Shown here one piece after another: positions 52,099-61,210 of a DNA stretch of 64,000 nt (position 1 is the first letter of the stretch; each line of letters begins with the position of its first letter). A model generated the notes under the pieces. That model worked only from the letters and a program-made list of their open reading frames with translations, did no database searches and was not told where the DNA came from. Source of the stretch: [Clostridium] scindens ATCC 35704 (lineage in GTDB: Bacteria; Bacillota; Clostridia; Lachnospirales; Lachnospiraceae). Location: positions 2,482,501 through 2,546,500 of the forward strand of contig NZ_CP036170.1 of the NCBI RefSeq assembly GCF_004295125.1, written 5' to 3'. A program made the position numbers and the translations under genes.

Positions 52099-53595
52099 GT
52101 GGAAACATTAGAGCAGTGGTACTCAGGAAAAATATTTTTGCTTAACGATAAAGAGGTAGAACTTAGGGCAGAACTCAAATTCAATCAATTTCGACAGGCG
52201 ATTATCAATATTTATGGAATTGACCGGGATTTATTCTTTGAATTAGAAAAAGGTAGCTATAATTCGGCAGTAATGTTGTTAGAATCTAAAGAATATGTTT
52301 CAATTTTTGATTTTTATATAAAAAGTGGTACATATAAAGCAGGGAATTCTGATGAGCATCCAATATTTACTGAAGGTATGATGTGTATAGTATCATCAAC
52401 AGTCCTTAAAGGGGAAAAGTATTTTACCAGAGGAGATACATTTAAAGAATTAAGTATGGAGATAACAGATGGGGTTGAATTAATTGGATTATGCCCATAT
52501 GATTTGAATAAAAATTATATGGAACTTTTCTTATATAAAGATATAGAAATATCTGTTCAACTGCAAAAGATTTATGTACAGACTATATTAGGTGAATTAA
52601 GCTTTATAGTACTTCCAAAATACAAATTTAGAAAGGACTCCATGTCGTTATGTTTTTCACATCAGATTTGTTTTTGCCCCGCACAAACTTTGAAGATAAT
52701 GGAAATCCATGAACTATTAAATAAAATTGTATCCTTCTTCTCTTTATTGTGTGGGGAAAATGTGACTGTTAATAAACTTTCTGTTTTGGATACAGATAGC
52801 CCTAAAAATAGTATGACAGATTACATCGGGGTATGTAATTTTGTAAAAGGAAAATTACATATACTGGAAGATTCGGGAATAGATAGTACGAGCTTTAAAA
52901 GAAGGGCCATTTTTAAGATTTCTGACTTTGCAGATTTAAAGAATGCACTAAATTACTGGTTTTCACATTATGAAAGTCTGCAAAATGCTCAAAAAGCATA
53001 TGATAGAATTTTGCTGGATGAAGAAATGAAGATTGTAACTATTAACAAATTTTTAGCGGGTATGCAGCTTATCGAAGGTTATACACAAGCATATGCAGAT
53101 GAAGAGCAAGAATTAGCCGCTTTTAAGAATAAGAAAAAACAGATAATTGAGCAACTTGAGAAAATAGAAGATAAAGAATTAGTGGAAGCGGGGCTTGGTT
53201 TTTCAGGAATTTCATTTAGAAAGGCAGTGAAGGAATATCTATATAAAAGCAGTAGTTGTTTACAAAAAGAGAGTAAAACGGCATTTCACAATAAAAATAA
53301 AGATCTAATTGAAAAGATTATAAATGATAGAAATTTTTATACTCATTCATCGAATCGTATAAAGCCACAGTTAAATTTTGATGAAATGCTTAATGTGGCA
53401 ACTTTATGTAAAGAATTCTATAGGATTTTGCTTCTGAATGAGATGGGAATTTCAGATGAATTATTAAGGCATCGTTTTGCTCATAATCGTTTGTGTACAC
53501 ATGTATTTGAAAATTTATTGGGAATTAAGCTGTCTAGTGTAAATGATATATCTGAATTCGATAAAGATATGAGGCTTTTTTCAGATCCAAATTAA
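52099..53595 (+). CDS. ApeA-like HEPN-domain anti-phage protein (moron)
   Basis: The GTG start at 52099 is placed by AAAGGAG eight bases upstream. The 498-residue protein has an N-terminal region resembling the ApeA N-terminal domain (EGMMCIVSSTVLKGEKYFTRGDTFKELSMEI) and a C-terminal HEPN domain whose motif RNFYTH (R411-H416) is the R-x4-H catalytic site of HEPN ribonucleases; IEKIINDRNFYTHSSN is the typical ApeA context. ApeA proteins abort infection. The gene is much more AT-rich than its late-operon neighbours, has its own promoter and terminators, and interrupts the usual chaperone-tape measure order. Superinfection exclusion by the prophage is the likely role. Confidence 0.75.
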   Translation: METLEQWYSGKIFLLNDKEVELRAELKFNQFRQAIINIYGIDRDLFFELEKGSYNSAVMLLESKEYVSIFDFYIKSGTYKAGNSDEHPIFTEGMMCIVSSTVLKGEKYFTRGDTFKELSMEITDGVELIGLCPYDLNKNYMELFLYKDIEISVQLQKIYVQTILGELSFIVLPKYKFRKDSMSLCFSHQICFCPAQTLKIMEIHELLNKIVSFFSLLCGENVTVNKLSVLDTDSPKNSMTDYIGVCNFVKGKLHILEDSGIDSTSFKRRAIFKISDFADLKNALNYWFSHYESLQNAQKAYDRILLDEEMKIVTINKFLAGMQLIEGYTQAYADEEQELAAFKNKKKQIIEQLEKIEDKELVEAGLGFSGISFRKAVKEYLYKSSSCLQKESKTAFHNKNKDLIEKIINDRNFYTHSSNRIKPQLNFDEMLNVATLCKEFYRILLLNEMGISDELLRHRFAHNRLCTHVFENLLGIKLSSVNDISEFDKDMRLFSDPN

Positions 53596-53610
53596 TAAGA
53601 TGTAATTAAG

Positions 53611-53640
53611 GCATCGGTTAGAAATAAGCGGTGCTTTTTT
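53611..53640 (+). terminator. Terminator of the moron gene
   Basis: GCATCGGTT and AAGCGGTGC form an imperfect stem followed by six T, 15 bases after the ApeA-like stop. It ends the private transcription unit. Confidence 0.75.
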
Positions 53641-53642
53641 AT

Positions 53643-53667
53643 GCTCGGAGACAATCCGGGCTTTTTT
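53643..53667 (+). terminator. Second hairpin terminator just before the tape measure
   Basis: GCTCGGA-GACAA-TCCGGGC (one G-T pair) is followed by six T at 53662-53667, only 15 bases before the tape measure RBS. Late transcription must pass two terminators here, so read-through or antitermination is implied if the tail genes are expressed. Confidence 0.65.
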
Positions 53668-53695
53668 CATGCCCATTTTTAAGGAGGTGAGGGTT

Positions 53696-56686
53696 GTGGC
53701 GAACCGGATCAAAGGTATTACGGTGGAGATTGGCGGCGATACCACAGGTCTTGATAAAGCACTAAAGAACGTCAATTCTTCTATCACGAAAACGCAGTCT
53801 GCTTTAAATGATGTGAACCGTCTGCTAAAACTCGATCCTTCTAATACGGTGCTGGTGGCACAGAAGCAGGAACTGCTGGCGCAGGCAGTCAGCCAGACCG
53901 AAGAAAAGTTGTCGGCTCTGGAAACCGCACAGGAGCAGGTTGCCGCAGCCTTTGCCCGTGGGGATATCGGGGCGGATAAGTATCAGGCATTTCAGCGGGA
54001 GATTGAGGAAACCCGTGGAAAGCTGAATAAATATAAAGCTGATCTTTCCAATCTACAGACAGAGCAGGACAGCCTTTCTCAGAACACAGCACGATTAGAA
54101 AAGCTGTTCGCTTCCACTGGGACGCAAGTCGATGATTATGCGGATGTCCTTGGTACCCGGCTGACCTCGGCTATAAAAAGCGGGACTGCCAATTCTGATC
54201 AGTTGCGGACGGCCCTTGAGAAGATCGGGAAGTCTGCCACAGGAGGGAAAGCCGATATCCGCCAGCTGACGGACGCTCTGGATACCGTGGATGATGGGCA
54301 GGCGATCCAAAACTTGATCCAGCAGCTGAAAGAGGCTGGAGACGCTGCGGAAAATACAGCGGATGATGTGGGCCAGATTGCGGAGAATACGAAAGGCGCT
54401 GCGCTGATGCAGGCGGCGGATCAGCTGTCTGCTGTGGGCGATAAGATCCAGGAGATCGGGGATAAGGCGCTGGATGCCTATACGGATACCGAGAACGCCG
54501 TGACCAAGGTGAATGCCTACTTTGGAGAGACGGGACAGGCAGCGGAACAGTCTGCTAATGTGATTAAAAACGTGTACGCCTCCGGGGTTGGGGAAAGCAT
54601 GGATGCCGTGGCCAATGCTGTCCTCATGGTAAAAAAGAATCTTGGGGATTTGAGCGAAACCGATCTGACCAACCTTACCCAGCAGGCGATTACGCTGGAG
54701 GAACTGTACGGCATTGACATGAATGAAACCCTCCGAGGTGTCAATTCCCTGATGCAGCAGTATGGCCTGACCGCTCAGGAGGCTATGGACTATATTGTGG
54801 TGGGGACCCAGAATGGTTTGGATAAGACCAATGAGCTGGGCGATAACCTTAGTGAGTATGCAGGCAAGTTCTCCCAGGCTGGATATTCCGCCTCGGAATA
54901 TTTTCAGCTTCTGGATAACGGCCTGAAGAATGGCGCTTACAACCTGGACAAGGTCAACGATGCCATTAATGAGGTCACCACCCGTCTGGTGGATGGCACT
55001 ATTGGGGAGTCCATCGGGATGTTCTCCACGAAGACACAGGAATTATTTACCTCTTGGCAGAATGGCGGTGCTACACAGAAACAGGTGATTGACTCCATTG
55101 TGGCGGATATCGCCGGGTGTACGAACCAGCAGGAAGCCCTAAACCTTGCGGCGCTGGCCTTTGGCACCATGGCCGAGGATGGAAACCTGAAATTTATCAC
55201 TTCCCTGACCTCGGTAGGAAGCACCTATGATAGTGTAAAGGGTTCTGCGCAGGGGCTATTTGATGCGACCACCACACCCATGCAGGAGATGGAATCCAAC
55301 ACCCGGAAACTGCAGCAGTCCCTTGTCCCTCTGGGAGAAAAGCTGGCGGAGATCGCCAATACCATCCTGCCTCCTCTGGTTTCTATGATTCAGACGGTGA
55401 GTGGATGGTTTCAGCAGCTGCCGGGGCCGGTACAGAACTTTATTGTTATTCTTGGTGTGTTACTTGCAGCCTTTACAGCCTTGACTCCGGTCATTGCGGC
55501 AGTGGCGGTTTCCGTAGGCGCGTTGAATATCGCCCTCCTACCGATCATTGCTGTGATTGCGGCGGTAGCGGCGGCTATTGCCGGGATTATTGCCATTATC
55601 CAGAACTGGGGTGCTATCACGGAGTGGTTTGGGAACCTGTGGAATACCATCTGCACTGGGATTGGCACCATGATTGAGAACGTGAAAACGTGGTTTTCAA
55701 ATCTTTGGACACACCTGCAGAATGTATGGAATGGTATCTGTAACGTAGTGCAGACAGCAGTGATGCTGCTTGGCTCTATTATCCAAGGAGCCGTGGACAT
55801 CATCACGTTACCCTTCCGGTTTATCTGGGAGAACTGTAAAGATATCGTTATTTCTGTATGGAATAGCATTAAAAATACGGTCAGTTCTGTATTATCGGCC
55901 ATCTCCGGTGTGATCTCCAGTATTATGGGAGCCATCCAGAATGTCATCAGTTCTATCTGGGACGCCATTAGCAGCAAGGTATCAGCAGTGGTTAATGCTA
56001 TCAAAAACACAGTAACGACCGTATTTAATGCTATCAAATCCGTAGCTTCTACGGTGTGGAATGGCGTTAAGTCGGTCATTTCAACTGTGGTTGATGGAAT
56101 TAAAAGCAAGGTTTCCAGTGTATTCAATGCTGTAAAAAGTACGGTTACCAGTGTGTTCAATGGAATTAAGAATACTGCGACAACTATCTGGAACGGAATA
56201 AAAAATGCGATTGTAAAACCTGTGGAGGCGGCGAGAGATGCCGTGAAAGGTGTGGTCGATAAGATTACAGGCTTTTTCTCCGGCATGAAACTGGAGCTGC
56301 CTAAGATCAAACTGCCGCATTTCAAAATCAGCGGCAAATTATCCCTCTCCCCGCCAAGTGTTCCCCATCTTTCCATTGACTGGTATAAGGAAGGCGGTAT
56401 CATGACGAAACCGACCATCTTTGGCATGAATGGCAGCAGCCTGATGGCGGGCGGTGAGGCTGGCCGGGAAGCGGTTCTTCCGTTGAAGGGATTTTACCAG
56501 CAGCTGGATCAGATGATTTCCAGCTATCTGAACACCAGTGCTTTGGAGAAATATCTGGCGATCATTGCGGAAAACAGCTGCAAGGGACTGTATCTGGATG
56601 ACGGGATGCTGGTGGGACATCTGCTTCCGGCCATTGACAGCGGCCTTGGAAAAACACAGAAACTGCAAAGGAGGCTGAGCCTATGA
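53696..56686 (+). CDS. Phage tail tape measure protein
   Basis: The GTG at 53696 follows AAGGAGGTG; ATG 53669 lies before that RBS. The 996-residue protein starts ANRIKGITVEIGGDTTGLDK, has long coiled regions to ~residue 560, hydrophobic segments (FIVILGVLLAAFTALTPVIAAVAVSVGALNIALL... region about 580-640), and then 11-residue-type repeats (TVFNAIKSVASTVWNGVKSV) to ~residue 860. It sets tail length and helps DNA entry. No lysozyme domain is evident. Confidence 0.92.
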   Translation: MANRIKGITVEIGGDTTGLDKALKNVNSSITKTQSALNDVNRLLKLDPSNTVLVAQKQELLAQAVSQTEEKLSALETAQEQVAAAFARGDIGADKYQAFQREIEETRGKLNKYKADLSNLQTEQDSLSQNTARLEKLFASTGTQVDDYADVLGTRLTSAIKSGTANSDQLRTALEKIGKSATGGKADIRQLTDALDTVDDGQAIQNLIQQLKEAGDAAENTADDVGQIAENTKGAALMQAADQLSAVGDKIQEIGDKALDAYTDTENAVTKVNAYFGETGQAAEQSANVIKNVYASGVGESMDAVANAVLMVKKNLGDLSETDLTNLTQQAITLEELYGIDMNETLRGVNSLMQQYGLTAQEAMDYIVVGTQNGLDKTNELGDNLSEYAGKFSQAGYSASEYFQLLDNGLKNGAYNLDKVNDAINEVTTRLVDGTIGESIGMFSTKTQELFTSWQNGGATQKQVIDSIVADIAGCTNQQEALNLAALAFGTMAEDGNLKFITSLTSVGSTYDSVKGSAQGLFDATTTPMQEMESNTRKLQQSLVPLGEKLAEIANTILPPLVSMIQTVSGWFQQLPGPVQNFIVILGVLLAAFTALTPVIAAVAVSVGALNIALLPIIAVIAAVAAAIAGIIAIIQNWGAITEWFGNLWNTICTGIGTMIENVKTWFSNLWTHLQNVWNGICNVVQTAVMLLGSIIQGAVDIITLPFRFIWENCKDIVISVWNSIKNTVSSVLSAISGVISSIMGAIQNVISSIWDAISSKVSAVVNAIKNTVTTVFNAIKSVASTVWNGVKSVISTVVDGIKSKVSSVFNAVKSTVTSVFNGIKNTATTIWNGIKNAIVKPVEAARDAVKGVVDKITGFFSGMKLELPKIKLPHFKISGKLSLSPPSVPHLSIDWYKEGGIMTKPTIFGMNGSSLMAGGEAGREAVLPLKGFYQQLDQMISSYLNTSALEKYLAIIAENSCKGLYLDDGMLVGHLLPAIDSGLGKTQKLQRRLSL

Positions 56687-57333
56687 GGGCAGATGTGAAA
56701 ATCAATGATTTGTGGATGTTTTTGATGGGCTGGCTCCGGGAGGAGATCGACTTTCCAACGCCGCAGTCACAGACCAATACGGTTGTGGTACCGGGGCGCA
56801 ATGCTCCGATCCGTTTTACGGAGGCTCTTGGGCGGGTATCCTACCAGCCCCGGAGCTTTACCATTACCCTGTCCATGTTAGGGAGCCGGGAAAAGTTTCA
56901 TCAGATGAAGGATGTTCTTGCCAATCTCTATGCCGGGCAGCTATGCCACGTGATTCTTAGTGAGGAGCCGGAACTATATGCCGTTGGTACCTTGGAACTG
57001 GAACCCGCCTATGATCCCCTCACTGGAAAGGGCCAGATGGTGCTGTCCTGCGCGGATGGGGATGCCTACAGGTATCATACAGAAGAAACGGAAGTTTCTA
57101 TTACGGGAGGCGGCACGGCGATCCTGAACAATGATTATATGCCTGTCGTACCTACGGTAGTCACGACAGCGGAGACAGCACTGAACTGGAGGATTGGTGA
57201 AGATGTATTCCGCAAATCCGTCAGTGTCGGGACATGGACATTCCCGGAACTGGAACTGCAGGAAGGGCAAAACTCGGTCAGCATTACGGGAGAAGGAACG
57301 ACTACCTTCCGGTATCGGGAGGGACGCTTATGA
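56683..57333 (+). CDS. Distal tail protein (Dit)
   Basis: The 216-residue protein overlaps the tape measure stop. It has the Dit pattern: KFHQMKDVLANLYAGQLCHVILSEEPELYAVGTLELEPAYDP. It forms the hub at the tail tip on which Tal and fibres assemble. GGAGG lies upstream of the ATG. Confidence 0.85.
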   Translation: MRADVKINDLWMFLMGWLREEIDFPTPQSQTNTVVVPGRNAPIRFTEALGRVSYQPRSFTITLSMLGSREKFHQMKDVLANLYAGQLCHVILSEEPELYAVGTLELEPAYDPLTGKGQMVLSCADGDAYRYHTEETEVSITGGGTAILNNDYMPVVPTVVTTAETALNWRIGEDVFRKSVSVGTWTFPELELQEGQNSVSITGEGTTTFRYREGRL

Positions 57334-58787
57334 GCCTGTTTCGAGTTTTTGTAGACAATCAGTTATTTTACCACCCACACCTGTCTCAGCTTTCCATCAC
57401 GGAGGCGAAGGTGCAGGAGGATGCGGAGAATATTGACAGCCTGACCCTCTCTGCTCCGTTCAACCATCCTTATCTTTCTGCGATTCAGCCGATGGCTTCG
57501 ACCATTGTCTGCAAAAAGGATGCTCTTACGGTATTTGAGGGGCGGGCCTTAGATGATGGGACGGATTTTTATAATACGCACACATGGACCTGCGAGTCCT
57601 GCCTTGCGTATTTGAAGGACACCATGCAGCCTCCATTTTCCTATCAGGGGCCGCTCCGTGGGCTGCTGGAGCAGTTCCTCTCTGTGCATAACGCTGCGGT
57701 GGAAGAAAAAAAGCAGTTCACCCTTGGCATGGTGACAGTGACGGATAACAACGATTATATCAGCTACAGCAATTCCGACTATTCGGTAACAATGGATGCC
57801 ATACAGGACAAGCTGATCAAGACACACGGCGGCTACCTGCAGGTGCGTTATACCGAGAATGGGAAGGTGCTGGATTATCTGGAGGACTTTCCAGACCGGT
57901 CGCTGCAGACCGTGGAGTTTGGCAAGAATCTCACGGATGTGAAGATTACCCGTGACCACACGGAGCGGGTGACGGCTCTGATTCCGCTGGGGGCGAAACT
58001 TACGGAGACCGATGAGGATGGCAACGAAACCGAGACGAATACCCGGCTGGATATTACGGCGGTGAACGATGGCAAGAACTATGTGTACGATGAGGAAGCG
58101 GTCGAAGAAATCGGATGGATCTGGACGACCGAGATCTGGGAGGATGTGACGCTGGCAGGGAACCTGCTGCGGAAAGCAAATGCCAGACTCTCGGAACTTG
58201 TGAAAGGTGTCACCAGCATGGAACTGACCATCGTGGATGAATCGGATACGGGTGCGGATATCGGAGACATAAGGGCAAGGATGTATGTGCGCTGCATTTC
58301 CAAGCCACACGGGATTGACGGGACATACCTGTGTCTCAGCCGGACACGGGACTATCTTGACCCTTCCGGCAACACCATTACCATTGGTGCCGCAGGTGTC
58401 CGGCTGACTTCCCAGTCCGCCAAGCAAGAGCAAAATATCACTTCTATTGAAGATGATCTGTTAGGGCAGACCTCCAAGATCGAGGTGATTACGGGAAAAG
58501 TCGATCAGATCAATGCACAAAAGATGTACCGGACGGAACTGGTGGTGGATGGGGTGAACATCTTCCGGGATAAGGGGCAGCGCAGTATCCTTCGCTGCCG
58601 GGTGTATTCGTGGGATAAGGAAATCACGGATACCCTTCCGGCCAGCAGCTTTGTCTGGCATCGGAATTCCGGCCGGGAAGACCTTGATGCAGACTGGGAC
58701 AGTTCCCATATTGGGATGAAATCTATCACGGTTACCACGGAAGATGTGACTGACAACGCATCATTCTATTGTGAAATCACAATTTAA
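57330..58787 (+). CDS. Tail-associated lysin/hub protein (Tal-like)
   Basis: ATG 57330 follows GGGAGGG and overlaps Dit; an upstream ATG 57234 lacks an RBS. The 485-residue protein matches the N-terminal hub of prophage tail endopeptidases (FRVFVDNQLFYHPHLSQLSITEAK, then GGYLQVRYTENGKVLDYLEDFP and AVNDGKNYVYDEEAVEEIGW). It ends in a region that looks like an Ig-type domain rather than a cell-wall hydrolase. Confidence 0.85.
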   Translation: MSLFRVFVDNQLFYHPHLSQLSITEAKVQEDAENIDSLTLSAPFNHPYLSAIQPMASTIVCKKDALTVFEGRALDDGTDFYNTHTWTCESCLAYLKDTMQPPFSYQGPLRGLLEQFLSVHNAAVEEKKQFTLGMVTVTDNNDYISYSNSDYSVTMDAIQDKLIKTHGGYLQVRYTENGKVLDYLEDFPDRSLQTVEFGKNLTDVKITRDHTERVTALIPLGAKLTETDEDGNETETNTRLDITAVNDGKNYVYDEEAVEEIGWIWTTEIWEDVTLAGNLLRKANARLSELVKGVTSMELTIVDESDTGADIGDIRARMYVRCISKPHGIDGTYLCLSRTRDYLDPSGNTITIGAAGVRLTSQSAKQEQNITSIEDDLLGQTSKIEVITGKVDQINAQKMYRTELVVDGVNIFRDKGQRSILRCRVYSWDKEITDTLPASSFVWHRNSGREDLDADWDSSHIGMKSITVTTEDVTDNASFYCEITI

Positions 58788-58803
58788 GAAGGAGGAAATC
58801 GAT

Positions 58804-60621
58804 ATGCCTACTGTATTAACTTCCAGCCAGCAGACCTTTGTAGATATTACGGACCAGAGGAAACTGTCGGCCTATATCACATCCAATCTGCCAAAGTCTC
58901 AGATTGAAGATCCCAACGTGCTGCCCCATACCTATGCGCCGGACTGGGCCAGCACACCCCTGACCCTTACTCCGGTGGTATTCCTCGATCAGACCAACCT
59001 GGCGCTGGACGCATCGGGGCTTACGATTTCGTGGAAACGGAAGGAGGGAAACGGAGCGGAGGCAGCGCTGACCTCCGGGGAGAGTGTCTCTAAAGGCGTT
59101 CTAACGGTCAATGCCAACAAGTTGGCGGCAGCCACTTCTGGGATGCTCACCTACTTCTGCTATATCAGCTATTACGACTCAGAGACAAAGAATACCGTCA
59201 ACATCTCTGCCGACATCACTTATACGCTGATCCGTAATGCACAGAACGCAAAGCTGGCCTATCTGTCTGCGGACACCTATGTGTTTAAGTATGATTCCAA
59301 TTCTTCTCTGGTCGGGGCCAAGCAGGCAACGCTGACGGCACAGGTGCAGGGAGTCACGATTACGGCATGGCAGTATAAGGACAGCACCGGGGCATGGAAG
59401 GATTATCCCACGACTCCGGACAACGCCAGCATTTCCGGCGGTACGTTAGTAGTGAAACCAGATCATGCTGTCTTTTTTAATGGGGTGGCCCAGATCAAGC
59501 TGGCGACCGATGACCCGGATGTTTATGATACGACTTCCCTCACGAAGATATATGACGGCTCCCAGGGTGAACCGGGTGCAGCCGGAACGGGCGGACTTTC
59601 CGTCATCCTTGGGAATGAGGCACAGAATATTGCCTGTACCTCCGGCGGGCTGGTAGCAGCGGCAACTGAGATTACCATTCCCTTTATGGGATATTTAGGC
59701 ATTGCACAGGTTGCCTGCACCTGTACGGTAGGGGCGCTGCCTTCTGGCGTGACCGTAAAGAGCAATACTGCAGCGACCGCTTCCAAGGCCGGATCGGTGG
59801 TATTGACTTTTGCTGCCAATGCGACCCTCGGAGGTGCAACCGTTCTGAATGGCACGATAGATCTGACCTTTACTATGTCCGGGGCATCTGTTGTGAAGAA
59901 GTTTGCATGGACAAAATCCAACAAGGGCAGCAACGGAGCCAGCGGTGCCAATGCGATTGTGTTCTCCGTGTATGCACCGGAAGGTACTGTTGTCATTAAC
60001 CAGTCCGGCAGCCTTGCGTTGGCAGCGGTTGGTTATGACGGCGCTTCTGAGATTACGACAGGAGCTACCTATCAGTGGGCGAAATACACGGGCGGTGAAT
60101 GGGAAGATATTAGTGACGAAACTTCCTCTACCCTGTCTGTATCGGGGGCAGATATCGTGAATATCCAGTCCTACCGCTGCACGCTGACCTATAAGGGCAA
60201 TACCTATGAGGATGTGATCACGGTGGAAGATAAATCCGACCCTTATGTATCGGAGATGCTTTCCATCGGAGGTTTTACGGTCAAGAACAATCTCGGCGGT
60301 GTGGTGCCTTATGTGATCGTCCGTACCAATCAGAAGGAAGTCGATCCACTGCTCGGCAGTATCTCGGAGACAGCCCCGTCTAATCCAAAAGAAGGTGACT
60401 TCTGGTATCAGGTGGATCATTCTGCGCAGACGGTCACCCTGATGAAATATTCCGGCTCGGCTTGGGCGGTTGCGACAGAGAAACAGTCGTTGACTTACAC
60501 ATGGTACGCGCAGGATAAGGATGGCCATGCGGCAGAATTTGATAAGGCCGGGAAGGTGATTTACCTTTCCGCAGCGGATATTGACAGTATCCTGACACTG
60601 CAGTGTGATGTATCCAACTGA
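58804..60621 (+). CDS. Tail tip / fibre protein with Ig-like domains
   Basis: ATG 58804 follows AAGGAGG. The 605-residue protein starts MPTVLTSSQQTFVDITDQRKL and contains repeated Ig-like stretches (VVFLDQTNLALDASGLTISW; GASEITTGATYQWAKYTGGEW; SYRCTLTYKGNTYED) and a short Gly-rich collagen-like piece (GSQGEPGAAGTGG). Such proteins link the tail tip to the host surface. The receptor is unknown. Confidence 0.75.
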   Translation: MPTVLTSSQQTFVDITDQRKLSAYITSNLPKSQIEDPNVLPHTYAPDWASTPLTLTPVVFLDQTNLALDASGLTISWKRKEGNGAEAALTSGESVSKGVLTVNANKLAAATSGMLTYFCYISYYDSETKNTVNISADITYTLIRNAQNAKLAYLSADTYVFKYDSNSSLVGAKQATLTAQVQGVTITAWQYKDSTGAWKDYPTTPDNASISGGTLVVKPDHAVFFNGVAQIKLATDDPDVYDTTSLTKIYDGSQGEPGAAGTGGLSVILGNEAQNIACTSGGLVAAATEITIPFMGYLGIAQVACTCTVGALPSGVTVKSNTAATASKAGSVVLTFAANATLGGATVLNGTIDLTFTMSGASVVKKFAWTKSNKGSNGASGANAIVFSVYAPEGTVVINQSGSLALAAVGYDGASEITTGATYQWAKYTGGEWEDISDETSSTLSVSGADIVNIQSYRCTLTYKGNTYEDVITVEDKSDPYVSEMLSIGGFTVKNNLGGVVPYVIVRTNQKEVDPLLGSISETAPSNPKEGDFWYQVDHSAQTVTLMKYSGSAWAVATEKQSLTYTWYAQDKDGHAAEFDKAGKVIYLSAADIDSILTLQCDVSN

Positions 60622-60635
60622 CCGGAGGTGATCGC

Positions 60636-61181
60636 ATGGCGCTTATCACCAGCTGTCAGGCAACCTTCCAGAATTTCTCCGGTTATGAGGATGACATTGC
60701 TTCTTTGGAGGAAAACATCCGGGAATGCTACTCCGAGATCACGAAAACCTCGGAACAGATTAATATGTCCGTCCGGGAGGAATTCATTTCCCGCTCAGAA
60801 ATGGAGACGCTCCAGAAGGATTTTGAAACCAGCATTACCCAGAGCAGCACAGAAATCCGGATGGATTTCACTACGATTACGGATGAAATCAAGGAAAATG
60901 TCTCTACGAACCAGTTGCTTTTGGAGGAGTATATCCGGTTTAAAGGTGCTTTGATTGAACTGGGAAAAGTCGGGAACGCCTTCACAGCAGAACTATCCAA
61001 CGAGGAACTGGCCTTTAAAGAGAATGGGCAGAAGATCGCCTATATCTCCAACCAGAGCCTTGTGATTACCAATGCGGAGATCCGCAACAAGCTATCCCTC
61101 GGCAATGAAAGCCGGGGGTGGTTTGATTTTATACCGAGAACCAATGGGAACCTTTCGATCAAATGGAGAGGTCCAGTCTAA
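60636..61181 (+). CDS. Tail protein with coiled coil
   Basis: The 181-residue protein (DDIASLEENIRECYSEITKTSEQINMSVREEFISRSEMETLQKDF region) has a coiled coil followed by the segment GKVGNAFTAELSNEELAFKENGQKIAYISNQSL, which recurs at the C terminus of many Firmicutes tail-tip proteins. It is preceded by GGAGGTG and probably sits between Tal and the fibre. Confidence 0.7.
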   Translation: MALITSCQATFQNFSGYEDDIASLEENIRECYSEITKTSEQINMSVREEFISRSEMETLQKDFETSITQSSTEIRMDFTTITDEIKENVSTNQLLLEEYIRFKGALIELGKVGNAFTAELSNEELAFKENGQKIAYISNQSLVITNAEIRNKLSLGNESRGWFDFIPRTNGNLSIKWRGPV

Positions 61182-61210
61182 GATGCTGAGAAAAGGAAGG
61201 GGTGAGAACG

